The position numbers were made by a program, and so were the translations under genes. 44,532 nt of DNA, from the NCBI RefSeq assembly GCF_010550605.1, contig NZ_JAAGNI010000171.1, positions 1-44,532 of the forward strand, read 5' to 3'. Each line of letters begins with the position of its first letter. Position 1 is the first letter of the stretch. Below the pieces are notes generated by a model. That model had not been told where the DNA came from. It was given only the letters and a program-made list of their open reading frames with translations, and searched no databases. The stretch comes from Streptomyces sp. SID9727 (GTDB lineage: Bacteria; Actinomycetota; Actinomycetes; Streptomycetales; Streptomycetaceae). This document shows positions 24,272 through 33,579 of this stretch, in pieces.

Positions 24272-26185
24272 GTGTCCACGCCACCCGCACCTTCCCCCGC
24301 CCCCACCGTTCCCGCCCTAGTCGAGCCGACGGTGGAGCGGGACGCCCGCGGCACCGTCCGGCAGGTCTCCGTACCGGCGTTCGCCCCGGCCGTCCGGCGC
24401 GGATCGCTCGCCGAGATCCCGTTCGACAACGCCCGCGAGGCCCCCGCCGAAGCCGTCCTCAGCCGCAAGCAGCCGGACGGCGGCTGGCAGGACGTGTCCG
24501 CCGCCGACTTCGCCGCCGAGGTGCTGGCCGTCGCCAAGGGCCTGATCGCGGAAGGGCTGCGCGCCGGCGACCGGATCGCGATCATGGCCCGTACGACGTA
24601 CGAGTGGACGCTGCTCGACTTCGCGGCCTGGGCGGCCGGCCTGGTCACCGTGCCCATCTACCCGACCTCGTCCGCCTTCCAGGCCCGCTGGATCCTCCAG
24701 GACTCCGGGGCCGTGGCCTGCGCGGTCGAGTCCGCCGACCAGGGCCGGATCATCAGCCAGGAGCGCAAGCAGCTCGCCGGGCTCGCGCACCTCTGGCAGT
24801 TCGACACGGGCGCGCTCGGCAGGCTGAAGAAGCTCGGCCGGGATCTCCCGGACGACGCCGTCGCCGAGCGCCGCGCGACCCTGGAGCCGGAGACCCCGGC
24901 CACCCTGATCTACACCTCGGGCACCACGGGCCGCCCCAAGGGGTGCGTGCTCACCCACGGCAACTTCTTCGCCGAGGTCGACAACGCCATCGAGCTGCTG
25001 CACCCGGTCTTCAAGTCGGTGAGCAAGTACCCCGCGTCGACCCTGCTGTTCCTGCCGCTGTCGCACGTCTTCGGCCGGATGGTCGCGATCGGCTGCCTGC
25101 GCGCCCGGGTCCGCCTCGGGCACGCGCCGTCGATCAGGACCGAGGACCTGCTCGCGGACATGGCCGGTTTCAAGCCGTCGTTCCTGCTGGCGATCCCGTA
25201 CGTCCTGGAGAAGGTCTACAACACGGGCCGGGCCACCGCCGAGAAGATGGGCCGCGCCTCCTCCTTCGACCGGGCCGCCCGGATCGCCCAGCGGTACGGG
25301 CAGGCCGTCGAGGCCGCCGAACACGGCACGGGCCCGGGCCCCGGCCTCGGGCTGCGCGCCGCGCGGGCGCTGTACGACCCGCTGGTCTACCGCCGCATCC
25401 GGGCGGCGCTCGGCGGGCACGTCCGGTACGCCATCTGCGGCGGCTCCCCGCTGGGGCGGCGGCTCGCGGCGTTCTACGCGGGCGCCGGCATCGAGATCTT
25501 CGAGGGCTACGGCCTGACCGAGACGACCGCCGCCGCCACGGTCACCCCGCCGCTCAAGCCCCGTCTGGGCACGGTCGGCTGGCCGATGCCCGGCACCGCC
25601 GTGCGCATAGCCGACGACGGGGAGGTGCTGCTCAGCGGCGGGCAGGTGTTCCAGGGCTACTGGGACGCCGGGCGCGGTGCGGCGGTCCCGGCTCTCGACG
25701 GCGGCTGGTTCGCGACGGGGGACCTGGGCGCGCTCGACGAGGACGGCTACCTCACGATCACCGGCCGCAAGAAGGAGATCATCATCACGTCGGGCGGCAA
25801 GAACGTCACCCCGGCTCCGCTGGAGGACTGGCTGCGCGCCCATCCGCTGGTCAGCCAGTGCATGGTGGTCGGCGACAACCGCTCCTTCATCACGGCCCTG
25901 ATCACGCTGGAGGCGGACGGGCTCGCGCACTGGTGCCGGATGCGCAAGAAGCAGGACGTCCCGATGCGCGAACTCGTCCACGACGAGGAACTGCGCACCA
26001 CGCTCCAGCGCGCGGTGGACGAGGCCAACCGCCTCGTCTCCCGCGCCGAGTCGATCCGCACGTTCACGGTGCTCCCGGTGGACTTCACCGAGGAGGGCGG
26101 CCACCTCACGCCGTCACTGAAGCTGAAGCGGGACGCGATCGCGCGGGACTTCGCGGGGGAGATCGAGGAGCTGTACCGGAAGTGA
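24272..26185 (+). CDS. Long-chain fatty-acid-CoA ligase (AMP-forming)
   Basis: The 637-residue adenylating enzyme activates fatty acids to acyl-CoA. Its motifs in order are LIYTSGTTGRPKGCVLTHGN (P-loop), GYGLTETTAAAT, WFATGDLGALDEDGYLTITGRKKEIIITSGGKNVTP (hinge and A10 lysine region). GTG 24272 is preceded by GAGGAG at 6 bases; an in-frame ATG lies at 24236. The gene follows the thiolase after 112 bases, so it may share its regulation. It converges with the regulator gene 7 bases later. Confidence 0.92.
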   Translation: MSTPPAPSPAPTVPALVEPTVERDARGTVRQVSVPAFAPAVRRGSLAEIPFDNAREAPAEAVLSRKQPDGGWQDVSAADFAAEVLAVAKGLIAEGLRAGDRIAIMARTTYEWTLLDFAAWAAGLVTVPIYPTSSAFQARWILQDSGAVACAVESADQGRIISQERKQLAGLAHLWQFDTGALGRLKKLGRDLPDDAVAERRATLEPETPATLIYTSGTTGRPKGCVLTHGNFFAEVDNAIELLHPVFKSVSKYPASTLLFLPLSHVFGRMVAIGCLRARVRLGHAPSIRTEDLLADMAGFKPSFLLAIPYVLEKVYNTGRATAEKMGRASSFDRAARIAQRYGQAVEAAEHGTGPGPGLGLRAARALYDPLVYRRIRAALGGHVRYAICGGSPLGRRLAAFYAGAGIEIFEGYGLTETTAAATVTPPLKPRLGTVGWPMPGTAVRIADDGEVLLSGGQVFQGYWDAGRGAAVPALDGGWFATGDLGALDEDGYLTITGRKKEIIITSGGKNVTPAPLEDWLRAHPLVSQCMVVGDNRSFITALITLEADGLAHWCRMRKKQDVPMRELVHDEELRTTLQRAVDEANRLVSRAESIRTFTVLPVDFTEEGGHLTPSLKLKRDAIARDFAGEIEELYRK

Positions 26186-26192
26186 GGCACCG

Positions 26193-26915
26193 TCAGGCCG
26201 GGTTGTCCGGGGCCTTCGTGTGCAGGATGGCGCGGGCCTGGTCGGCGGCGCGCGCTATCGACTCGGAGACGAAGTCCAGGTAGCGGGCCATGTTCTCCAG
26301 GCGGGTGCCCGCCGCCGTGTCCGCGCCCAGGACCGGGACGCCGTCCCGGGCGGTCGCGGCGAGCTGGGCCGTCGAGTGGGCGCTCGCCATCATCGACTGG
26401 TGCATGATGTCGTCGTCGACGACGTAGCGCTCGCGGCGCCCCTCGCGCTCCCGGCGGACCATGCTCTGGGTCTCCAGGAACGCGACGGCCTTGGACACCG
26501 AGGCCGGGCTGACCTTCAGGTGCGCGGCGAGTTCGCCGGCGGTCAGGCTGCCGGTGTCGCTGAGGGTCAGGGCGGCGAGGACCCTCGACATCATCAGCGG
26601 GGCGCCCGAGGCCGTCAGGACCGTCGTCAGCATCTCCTCGTACGCGCGGACCGCCTCGGCGTCCCGGCCGTGGGGCTGCGGGCCCGGGCGCGTGTCGCGG
26701 GGGGCGGGGGCCTTCCGGCGGTGGGCGCGTTGCTCGGTGGTGCGGTGGGCGACGTCGGCGCGGTAGCCGACAGGGCCGCCGTTGCGCGTCACCTCGCGGG
26801 TGATGGTCGAGGTGGGGCGGTCCAGCTGCCTCGCGATCTCGGCGTAGGCCAGGCCGTCGCCCAGGCCCCGGGCGATCTGGCGGCGTTCCTGCTGGGTGAG
26901 CCTGCCTCCCGGCAT
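26193..26915 (-). CDS. Regulator with IS30-type HTH plus MarR/GbsR-like domain
   Basis: The 240-residue protein joins two DNA-binding modules. Residues 1-55 (RLTQQERRQIARGLGDGLAYAEIARQLDRPTSTITREV) resemble the HTH of IS30 transposases. Residues 90-175 form a MarR/GbsR-like winged helix (LTAGELAAHLKVSPASVSKAVAFLETQSMVRRERE). A helical C-terminus follows. GAAGGAG precedes the ATG. No transposase catalytic domain is present, so it is a regulator and not an IS remnant. It is divergent from the DUF4097-ABC genes and probably represses them and itself. Confidence 0.82.
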   Translation of the reverse strand: MPGGRLTQQERRQIARGLGDGLAYAEIARQLDRPTSTITREVTRNGGPVGYRADVAHRTTEQRAHRRKAPAPRDTRPGPQPHGRDAEAVRAYEEMLTTVLTASGAPLMMSRVLAALTLSDTGSLTAGELAAHLKVSPASVSKAVAFLETQSMVRREREGRRERYVVDDDIMHQSMMASAHSTAQLAATARDGVPVLGADTAAGTRLENMARYLDFVSESIARAADQARAILHTKAPDNPA

Positions 26916-26991
26916 CGCGTACTCCTTCGTGGCGCGGGTGCGGCCGTGCGGTGGCCGGTGCGCCGACTATAGCGTTCGCTAACAGTTCATT

Positions 26992-27120
26992 GCAACGAAT
27001 CGCGGAGTGGTCGTTGCGTTACTCCTGAGCTCATTGCTCCAACTTCTCTATTTTGACGTGCGATTACGCGACTTCAATGCAACAAGTGTGTTGCCGGGTG
27101 CGTGAATGCAACGTAGCGTT
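26992..27120. promoter_or_regulatory. GCAAC-type operator cluster in divergent promoter
   Basis: Several repeats share the GCAAC half-site. GCAACGA (26992-26998) pairs with TCGTTGC (27011-27017), GCAACA-AGTG-TGTTGC (27079-27094) is a perfect repeat, and GCAACG plus CGTT occurs at 27108-27120. TTGACG (27053-27058) is a -35 candidate for the plus-strand operon, placing the second palindrome over the -10 to start region. The region is clearly less GC-rich than its flanks. Confidence 0.6.
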
Positions 27121-27177
27121 TCTCTCATCGGAAAGCGCGAGCCACCCCGGTTCGCCAGATTCCAGAAGGAGCGCACC

Positions 27178-27846
27178 ATGCCGAAGTTCGACACCCCCGC
27201 CGCCGTCACCGCCCACGTCGACATCGCGGCCGGCTACATCCGGTTCATCGCCGCCGACCGCACCGACACCGTGGTCGAGGTCCTGCCGGCCGACCCCTCC
27301 AAGAGCCGGGACGCCAAGGCCGCCGAGCGCGTCGAGGTCGCCTACGCCGACGGCGTCCTCGACATCCGGGCCGCCAAGGAGGGGCGCAACCGGCTCCTCG
27401 GTGACTCCGGGGCCGTCGAGATCACCGTCCAGCTGCCGGCCGGCTCCCACGTCGAGGCGAAGGCCGGCGCCGCCGAGTTCCGGGGCGTCGGGCGCCTCGG
27501 GGACGTCGTGTTCGAGGGCGGCCACCGCTCGGTCAAGGTGGACGAGGCCGCGAGCGCCCGGATCTCGGCGCACGACGGCGCCGTCATCGTCCGCCGCCTC
27601 ACCGGCCCCGGCGAGCTCAGCACCCAGCGCGGTGACGTGACCGTCGACGAGGCCACCCGCGGCGAGCTCACCCTCAGCACCCAGCTCGGCGACATCACCG
27701 TCGTCGCGGCGCGCGGTGTCCCGGCCGTGCTCGACGCGGGCACCGTCGTCGGCCGCATCGACAACGCCCTCATGAACGACGGCGCGCCGGCCCTGACCAT
27801 CCACGCGACCGCCACCAAGGGCGACATCACCGCCCGCAGCCTCTGA
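27178..27846 (+). CDS. DUF4097-family beta-strand repeat protein
   Basis: The 222-residue protein is made of repeated short beta strands (ARISAHDGAVIVRRL, LSTQRGDVTVDEATRG, LSTQLGDITVVAARG), as in DUF4097 putative adhesin-like proteins. No signal peptide is visible, so it is probably cytoplasmic. AGAAGGAG precedes the ATG. It is the first gene of an operon with the DrrAB-type transporter, 38 bases ahead of the ATPase gene. Function unknown; in similar operons such proteins accompany efflux or envelope-stress systems. Confidence 0.85.
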   Translation: MPKFDTPAAVTAHVDIAAGYIRFIAADRTDTVVEVLPADPSKSRDAKAAERVEVAYADGVLDIRAAKEGRNRLLGDSGAVEITVQLPAGSHVEAKAGAAEFRGVGRLGDVVFEGGHRSVKVDEAASARISAHDGAVIVRRLTGPGELSTQRGDVTVDEATRGELTLSTQLGDITVVAARGVPAVLDAGTVVGRIDNALMNDGAPALTIHATATKGDITARSL

Positions 27847-27884
27847 CCGCCTCCCCCATCCCGTACAGCAGAAGGAGCCACACC

Positions 27885-28861
<977 letters not shown>

Positions 28862-28865
<4 letters not shown>

Positions 28866-29638
28866 GTACCCTCTCCCTCGCCGTGCGCGACTCGGCCACG
28901 ATGCTGCGCCGCAACCTGCTGCACGCCCGGCGCTACCCCTCGCTCACCCTGAACGTGCTGCTCACCCCGGTGATGATGCTCCTGCTGTTCGTCTACATCT
29001 TCGGCGACACCATGAGCGGCGGCGCGGGCCGCGACGCGTACATCGCGTACATCGTGCCCGGCATCCTGCTCATGACCATCGGCTCGACCACCGTCGGTAC
29101 CGCGGTCTCCATCTGCACCGACATGAGCGAGGGCATCATCGCCCGGTTCCGCACCATGGCCATCCACCGGGGCTCCATCCTCTTCGGCCACGTCGTGGGG
29201 AGTCTCCTGCAGACCCTCATGAGCGTGGTGTTCGTCGGGGCCATCGGCGTGGCCATGGGCTTCCGCTCCACCGACGCCACGGTCCTGGAGTGGGTCGCCG
29301 CCTTCGGCCTCCTCGTCCTCTTCACCCTGGCGTTCACCTGGATCGCCCTGGGCATGGGCCTGGGCAGCCCCAACGCGGAGGCGGCGGGCAACAGCGCGAT
29401 GCCGCTGATCCTGCTGCCGCTCATCTCCAGCGCGTTCGTCCCGCTGGGCTCGATGCCCGGCTGGTTCCGGCCGATCGCCGAGTACCAGCCCTTCACCCCG
29501 GCGATCGAGACCCTGCGCGGGCTGCTGCTCGGCACGGAGATCGGCCACAACGGGTGGCTCGCGGTGGCCTGGTGCGTCGGCCTGGCCGTCCTCGGCTACT
29601 TCTGGTCCAAGGCGCAGTTCGACCGGGAACCGAAGTAG
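28862..29638 (+). CDS. ABC-2 type permease (DrrB-like)
   Basis: The 258-residue membrane protein has about six hydrophobic segments and the ABC-2 motifs LNVLLTPVMMLLLFVYIFG near the N-terminus and PLILLPLISSAFVPLGSMPGW toward the end. The N-terminal cytoplasmic part (RDSATMLRRNLLHARRYP) is typical of DrrB partners. The ATG overlaps the ATPase stop (ATGA). A bidirectional terminator follows. Confidence 0.92.
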
Positions 29639-29646
29639 CGACCCCC

Positions 29647-29680
29647 TCGGCCGGCCGGGGCCCTCACCCCGGCCGGCCGA
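29647..29680. terminator. Bidirectional terminator between convergent operons
   Basis: TCGGCCGGCCGGGG (29647-29660) and CCCCGGCCGGCCGA (29667-29680) form a perfect 14-bp stem with a 6-base loop. It can stop both the ABC operon from the left and the sigma factor operon from the right, and it overlaps the last codons of the minus-strand gene. Confidence 0.8.
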
Positions 29681-30146
29681 CGCGTGCGTCCAGGCGGGCC
29701 AGCACCTTGCGGCCCGCCCTGCGCACGCCCACCGGCACCAGGGCCGCCCGTCCCGGCACCCGCACCCCGCCCGTGAAGGCGACCAGGGTGTGCCCGGGGC
29801 GGGCGGCCGACGGCGTGGCCGCGATGCCGATGAGCACGAAACGGCTCTGGAGCCACAGCCAGCCGGGCCGCCGCACCCCGTGGAAGCGGGCGTGCATCCC
29901 GAACCGGCTGCGGGCCACCGCCTCGACCCGGTCCCCGTCGGCGCGGGTCAGCCGCAGCCGCCGCATGTCGGGGACCAGGAGCGCGAGTTCGCCGTCGATG
30001 TCGGCGAGCAGGGGCTCCACCTCGGCGCAGGGCGCGGCGATCTCGCGGGTGGTGACGCGGGCGCCGGGCACCCCGGCCGCGAGGACGTGGAGGCGGCGGA
30101 CCGGGTCCAGGGGGGCGGCGGCGGGCCACCGCGGGGTGTCGGTCAT
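29664..30146 (-). CDS. Hypothetical protein coupled to ECF sigma gene
   Basis: The 160-residue protein begins MTDTPRWPAAAPLDP. The middle (REIAAPCAEVEPLLADIDGE, then VEAVARSRFGMHARFHGV) has a strand pattern that loosely resembles SRPBCC-type proteins, but I do not recognise it firmly. There is no membrane segment and no zinc anti-sigma motif. Its ATG overlaps the stop of the sigma factor gene by 4 bases, so it is translated from the same message. Such coupling suggests a role linked to the sigma factor; this is inference. Confidence 0.7.
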   Translation of the reverse strand: MTDTPRWPAAAPLDPVRRLHVLAAGVPGARVTTREIAAPCAEVEPLLADIDGELALLVPDMRRLRLTRADGDRVEAVARSRFGMHARFHGVRRPGWLWLQSRFVLIGIAATPSAARPGHTLVAFTGGVRVPGRAALVPVGVRRAGRKVLARLDARVGRPG

Positions 30147-30655
30147 GACGTCCATGCCTTCCGGAAGGAGTCCCGGGCGCGGGACAGACGGGACTTGACG
30201 GTGCCGACGCGGAGTCCGAGCAGGGCGGCGGCGGCCCGCTCGTCCAGCCCTTCGACGTCACGCAGCACGAGCACGGCGCGGTGCTCGGGGCTCAGCCGGG
30301 CCAGTACGTCCCCGATGTCGGCGGCCAGCTCCGGGTCGCCGCGCTGGGGCAGCGCCGTGAGGTCGGCGGGCACGGAGCGGGACCTGCGCCGGGCGACCCG
30401 GACGGCCTCCCGGCAGGCGATCGCCCGCACCCACCCGTACAGCGCGGCCGGCTCCTTCAGCGAGCGCAGGCTCCGGAAGACGGCGACGAGGGTCTCCTGT
30501 ACGGCGTCCGGCCCGTCGGCGAGCGCGATCGGGGCGCAGATGCGGCCGGCGTACGGGGTGAGGACGTCCAGCAAGTCGTTCATGGCGAGCGTGTCGCCGC
30601 GCTGGGCGGCCACCACCAGACGGAGCGCGCGGTCGCGGTCGGCGTCATCGGGCAC
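30143..30655 (-). CDS. ECF-type RNA polymerase sigma factor
   Basis: The 170-residue protein holds region 2 (LALRLVV-type helices through DAVQETLVAVFRSLRSLKEPAALYGWVRAIACREAVR) and region 4 (LARLSPEHRAVLVLRDVEGLDERAAAALLGLRVGTVKSRLSRAR). GTG 30655 lies inside the end of the upstream DUF3995 gene, an 11-base overlap. No typical anti-sigma factor follows. The activating signal is unknown. The overlaps on both sides tie production of the three proteins together. Confidence 0.87.
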   Translation of the reverse strand: MPDDADRDRALRLVVAAQRGDTLAMNDLLDVLTPYAGRICAPIALADGPDAVQETLVAVFRSLRSLKEPAALYGWVRAIACREAVRVARRRSRSVPADLTALPQRGDPELAADIGDVLARLSPEHRAVLVLRDVEGLDERAAAALLGLRVGTVKSRLSRARDSFRKAWTS

Positions 30656-31184
30656 GGGCGGCGGCTTCCTTCCCGGCCGCCGTACGGGGTGCGGCGGCTT
30701 CCTTTCCGGCCGGCTCCTGGAGCGCGGTGGCGGAGTCCCTTCCGGCCGCGACCCGGAGCGCTGCGGCGGCGAGCAGTAGGCAGAGCGGTGTGTACAGGCC
30801 CCGGTTGAGCAGCTGGAAGGTGTCCCCGGCCGCCGGGTCGAGCCCGGTGCCCCACCCCACCGCCCAGCCGAGCCCGGCGATCCCGCGCAGTGCGGTGCCG
30901 CAGGCGACGGCGAGCGTACCGGCCTGGAACAGGCGCCCGAGCCGGTGGGTGCGTCCCAGCCGCGCGCGGGCGGTGACCAGGGCCGCACCGCCGAACAGGA
31001 CGGCGGCGAGCGGCAGGACGACGGGCGGGGTGAACGGGGCGTCGATGCCGAGCACGGCGTACGAGAGTGCCCGCGCGTCCCCGGCGGGCCAGGTGCTCCC
31101 GGTGGACCAGAGCACGTGCAGCAGCCCGTCGGCGGTGAGGACGCCGGCGACGGTCAGGGCGGCGGCGCGGGGGGTGATGGCCAT
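30645..31184 (-). CDS. DUF3995-like membrane protein
   Basis: The 179-residue protein has four hydrophobic segments (MAITPRAAALTVAGVLTADG, PFTPPVVLPLAAVLFGGAAL, LAVACGTALRGIAGLGWAVG, LYTPLCLLLAAAALRVAAG) and matches DUF3995. The tail is unusual, with the repeated unit (P)AGKEAA in a Lys/Ala-rich stretch. ATG 31184 has GAGGAGTCACC upstream. It is first in the operon with the ECF sigma factor and may act as its membrane-bound sensor or anti-sigma partner; nothing in the sequence proves this. Confidence 0.82.
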   Translation of the reverse strand: MAITPRAAALTVAGVLTADGLLHVLWSTGSTWPAGDARALSYAVLGIDAPFTPPVVLPLAAVLFGGAALVTARARLGRTHRLGRLFQAGTLAVACGTALRGIAGLGWAVGWGTGLDPAAGDTFQLLNRGLYTPLCLLLAAAALRVAAGRDSATALQEPAGKEAAAPRTAAGKEAAARAR

Positions 31185-31293
31185 GGTGACTCCTCGGTGA
31201 GGGGGCGGCGGACGCCCGGATCACCCCACAGAGGAGGCGGGACGCGGATTCGTTCCCCCGCCGCACCGACCTCGTGTATCTCGCTTTCAAGCA

Positions 31294-31356
31294 TCTTGAC
31301 ATCAAGAGAATATCCGGGCAGGCTTCCGCGCGTCGATGGATCTCTTGATGTCGAGA
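31294..31356. promoter_or_regulatory. Paired TCTTGA-NN-TCAAGA operators and MFS promoter
   Basis: TCTTGA-CA-TCAAGA (31294-31307) is a perfect palindrome, and TCTTGA-TG-TCGAGA (31343-31356) is a second copy 49 bases away with one mismatch. TTGACA (31296-31301) inside the first is a consensus -35, and CAGGCT (31319-31324), 17 bases on, is a fair -10. The palindromes resemble MarR/PecS-type sites, but no regulator gene of that kind adjoins them. Confidence 0.65.
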
Positions 31357-31372
31357 TACTTGGGGGTACGAG

Positions 31373-32656
31373 GTGGAGTACGTCCGGGGCGGGAGCCAAC
31401 AGGCTGGTCTGCTGGCCCAGTTGCGGGACCCGCCGGGCGGCAGGGACGCCCGGATCATGCTGCGCGCCCTTGCCGTCGACCGCACCGGCACCGGCCTGTG
31501 GGCGGCCTCCTCGGTCCTCTACCTCACCTTCGTCACCCACCTCAGTGCCCAGCAGATCGGCGTCCTGCTGGGCACGGCGGGCGTCGCCGGCATCGCGGGC
31601 TCACCCCTCGCCGGACGCCTCGCGACCCGCTTCCCGGTGCGCCCGCTGCTCGTCGGCTGCCACCTGCTGCGCCTCGTCACGCTCACGCTGGTGCTGCTCT
31701 GCACGCGGTTCGAGGCGCTGCTCGTCGTCGTCGCGGTGACCTACCTGGGGGACCGGGCCGCCAAGACCCTGGAGATGCTGTTCGCCACCCGCGCGGCGGG
31801 CGAACGGCGCGCCGCCTACCAGGCGTTGTCGCGCAGTGCCGCCAACGCGGGTTACGGGCTGGGCGCCGGACTCGCCGCGATCGGTCTGGCGGCCGGCACG
31901 ACGGAGGCCTACCGCGCGCTGATCCTCGGCAACGCGCTCTCCTTCCTCGTCGCCGCCGCGCTGGTGTGGCGTACGGGGGAGCCGGGCGGCCGGGTGCTGT
32001 CCGCCGGGCTCGCCGCGCCGCCGGTCCGCGGCAAGGGGCCCTGGCGGGACGGCGGTTACCTCCGCTTCGTGCTCCTCGACATCCCGATGAACCTGGACGA
32101 CTCGGTGCTCGGCGTCGGGCTTCCGCTCTGGCTCGTCAACCGCACCTCCGCCCCGCACGCCCTCGTCCCGGCCTTCCTGGTCATCAACACCGTGCTGGTC
32201 GTCCTGCTCCAACTCGCGGTGTCGCGGAGGGCGGAGGGCCCGCGCAGGGCCGTGCGGGCGGTGCTGCTGTACGGCCTCCTGCTCTTCGTCTCCTGCGCCC
32301 TGCTGGCCGCGTCCACCGGGTGCGGCACCTGGGCGGCGGCCGGGGCCCTGCTCGCGGCGGCGGTCCTGGTCACGATGGCGGAGCTGATGCGCTCGGTCAG
32401 CTCCTGGGAACTGGCCGTCCTGCTCGCCCCGCCGGACGAGCGGCCCGCCTACCTGGGGGTGGCCGGCATGTCCCAGTCCATCCAGAAGTCGGCGGGCCCG
32501 CCGCTGCTCACGGGCGTGGTCATGGCCGCGGGCCCGGCGGGCTGGCTGGCGCTGGGCGTGGCGGTGGCGGGGGTCGCGGTGTGGCAGCGGCGGTGCTGTG
32601 AGCAGCGGTTGCGGGCGATGGAGGCCCTTGAGCCGGTGGCCGGTCGCGCGGGCTGA
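31373..32656 (+). CDS. MFS transporter
   Basis: The 427-residue protein has 11-12 hydrophobic segments and the facilitator pattern: a loop LAGRLATRFPVRPLL after the second helix and RAAGERRAAYQALSRSAANAGYGLGAGLA in the first half. It most resembles drug or small-molecule exporters. GTG 31373 has GGGGG 6 bases upstream; ATG 31457 would be a shorter alternative. Expression is probably repressed through the paired operators upstream. The substrate is unknown. Confidence 0.88.
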   Translation: MEYVRGGSQQAGLLAQLRDPPGGRDARIMLRALAVDRTGTGLWAASSVLYLTFVTHLSAQQIGVLLGTAGVAGIAGSPLAGRLATRFPVRPLLVGCHLLRLVTLTLVLLCTRFEALLVVVAVTYLGDRAAKTLEMLFATRAAGERRAAYQALSRSAANAGYGLGAGLAAIGLAAGTTEAYRALILGNALSFLVAAALVWRTGEPGGRVLSAGLAAPPVRGKGPWRDGGYLRFVLLDIPMNLDDSVLGVGLPLWLVNRTSAPHALVPAFLVINTVLVVLLQLAVSRRAEGPRRAVRAVLLYGLLLFVSCALLAASTGCGTWAAAGALLAAAVLVTMAELMRSVSSWELAVLLAPPDERPAYLGVAGMSQSIQKSAGPPLLTGVVMAAGPAGWLALGVAVAGVAVWQRRCCEQRLRAMEALEPVAGRAG

Positions 32657-32686
32657 CGATCCCGCCTCTACGCTGTGCCGACGCGC

Positions 32687-32707
32687 CCGCCCCGGGAGCC
32701 GGGGCGG
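32687..32707 (+). terminator. Hairpin after the MFS gene
   Basis: CCGCCCCGG (32687-32695) and CCGGGGCGG (32699-32707) form a perfect 9-bp stem with a 3-base loop, 30 bases after the stop codon. It is close to the next start, so it may only partly terminate. Confidence 0.55.
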
Positions 32708-32729
32708 TGCCGCGATGAGGAGGGGACAC

Positions 32730-33572
32730 ATGCGAAGACACGTGCTCTGGAGCACGGTGGCCGCCGTGGCGGCCATGACGGTGCTCGGCACGACGGCGGC
32801 CAACGCCGAGGGGCGGGGGGATATCCGGGTCACGAAGGCGGTGACCAACAACGGCAAGAACGTGATCGTGGGCATCAGCAGGACGGTGACGTTCCCGGTC
32901 AAGGTGACGGTCAAGGACGACTCGGGGGTCAAGCAGCTGTACCGGCTCGACGCGGGCAACGCGACGTCCACCGCGGGGGCCCCGGTCGAGACGGTCGCCA
33001 CGTCGTGCAAGAAGCTGAGCGCCACCACGTCGGAGTGCACGGCGACGGTCCACCTCGTCCCCGCGTACCTGCCTGACTACAACAGCGAGCGGAACGCCAA
33101 CGACGCGGCCGGCGGCTGGTGCGCGTACGGCAACGTGCGGGCCAACGACGGCGACTACTGGATCTTCGACTGCGTCGCCCCGTTCAAGCTCAAGCGCGCC
33201 GCGACCCTGACCACGGCCGCGACCGGTCCGGGCCCGCTCACCGGCGGCAAGCAGGTCAAGGTCACCGGCACGCTGAGCCGGGCGGACTGGGAGGCGCTGA
33301 AGTACCGGGGATACGGGGGCCAGAGCGTCCGGCTCCAGTTCCGGAAGGCGGGCGCGAGCGCGTACACGACCGTGAAGACGGTGAAGACCACCAGCTCGGG
33401 ACGCCTTTCCGCGACCGTCACCGCGAGCGGTCCGGGCAGCTGGCGCTGGTTCTACCCGGGCACGTCCACCACCGCGCAGGTCGCCTCGGCCGGTGCCGCC
33501 GTGGCGTTCGAACCGGCGACGATGCACGCACCGAAGGTGCCGTACGCCATGCACGCGGCCACGAAGGGCTGA
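32730..33572 (+). CDS. Secreted protein with Ig-like repeats
   Basis: The 280-residue protein starts MRRHVLWSTVAAVAAMTVLG and has a Sec signal peptide with a likely cleavage after ANA (about residue 26). The mature part has two beta-rich domains, with cysteines near 93, 102, 131 and 147 likely forming disulfides. The second (LTGGKQVKVTGTLSRADWEALK through SSGRLSATVTASGPGSWRWFYPG) resembles repeats common in streptomycete exported proteins. GAGGAGGGG precedes ATG 32730. No enzyme motif is visible, so function is unknown. Confidence 0.82.
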   Translation: MRRHVLWSTVAAVAAMTVLGTTAANAEGRGDIRVTKAVTNNGKNVIVGISRTVTFPVKVTVKDDSGVKQLYRLDAGNATSTAGAPVETVATSCKKLSATTSECTATVHLVPAYLPDYNSERNANDAAGGWCAYGNVRANDGDYWIFDCVAPFKLKRAATLTTAATGPGPLTGGKQVKVTGTLSRADWEALKYRGYGGQSVRLQFRKAGASAYTTVKTVKTTSSGRLSATVTASGPGSWRWFYPGTSTTAQVASAGAAVAFEPATMHAPKVPYAMHAATKG

Positions 33573-33579
33573 CACGCCC

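Noticed and set aside
26193..26350. IS30 transposase remnant
   Set aside because: Only the HTH resembles IS30. The remainder is a MarR-like regulator with intact coding pattern, and there are no terminal repeats.
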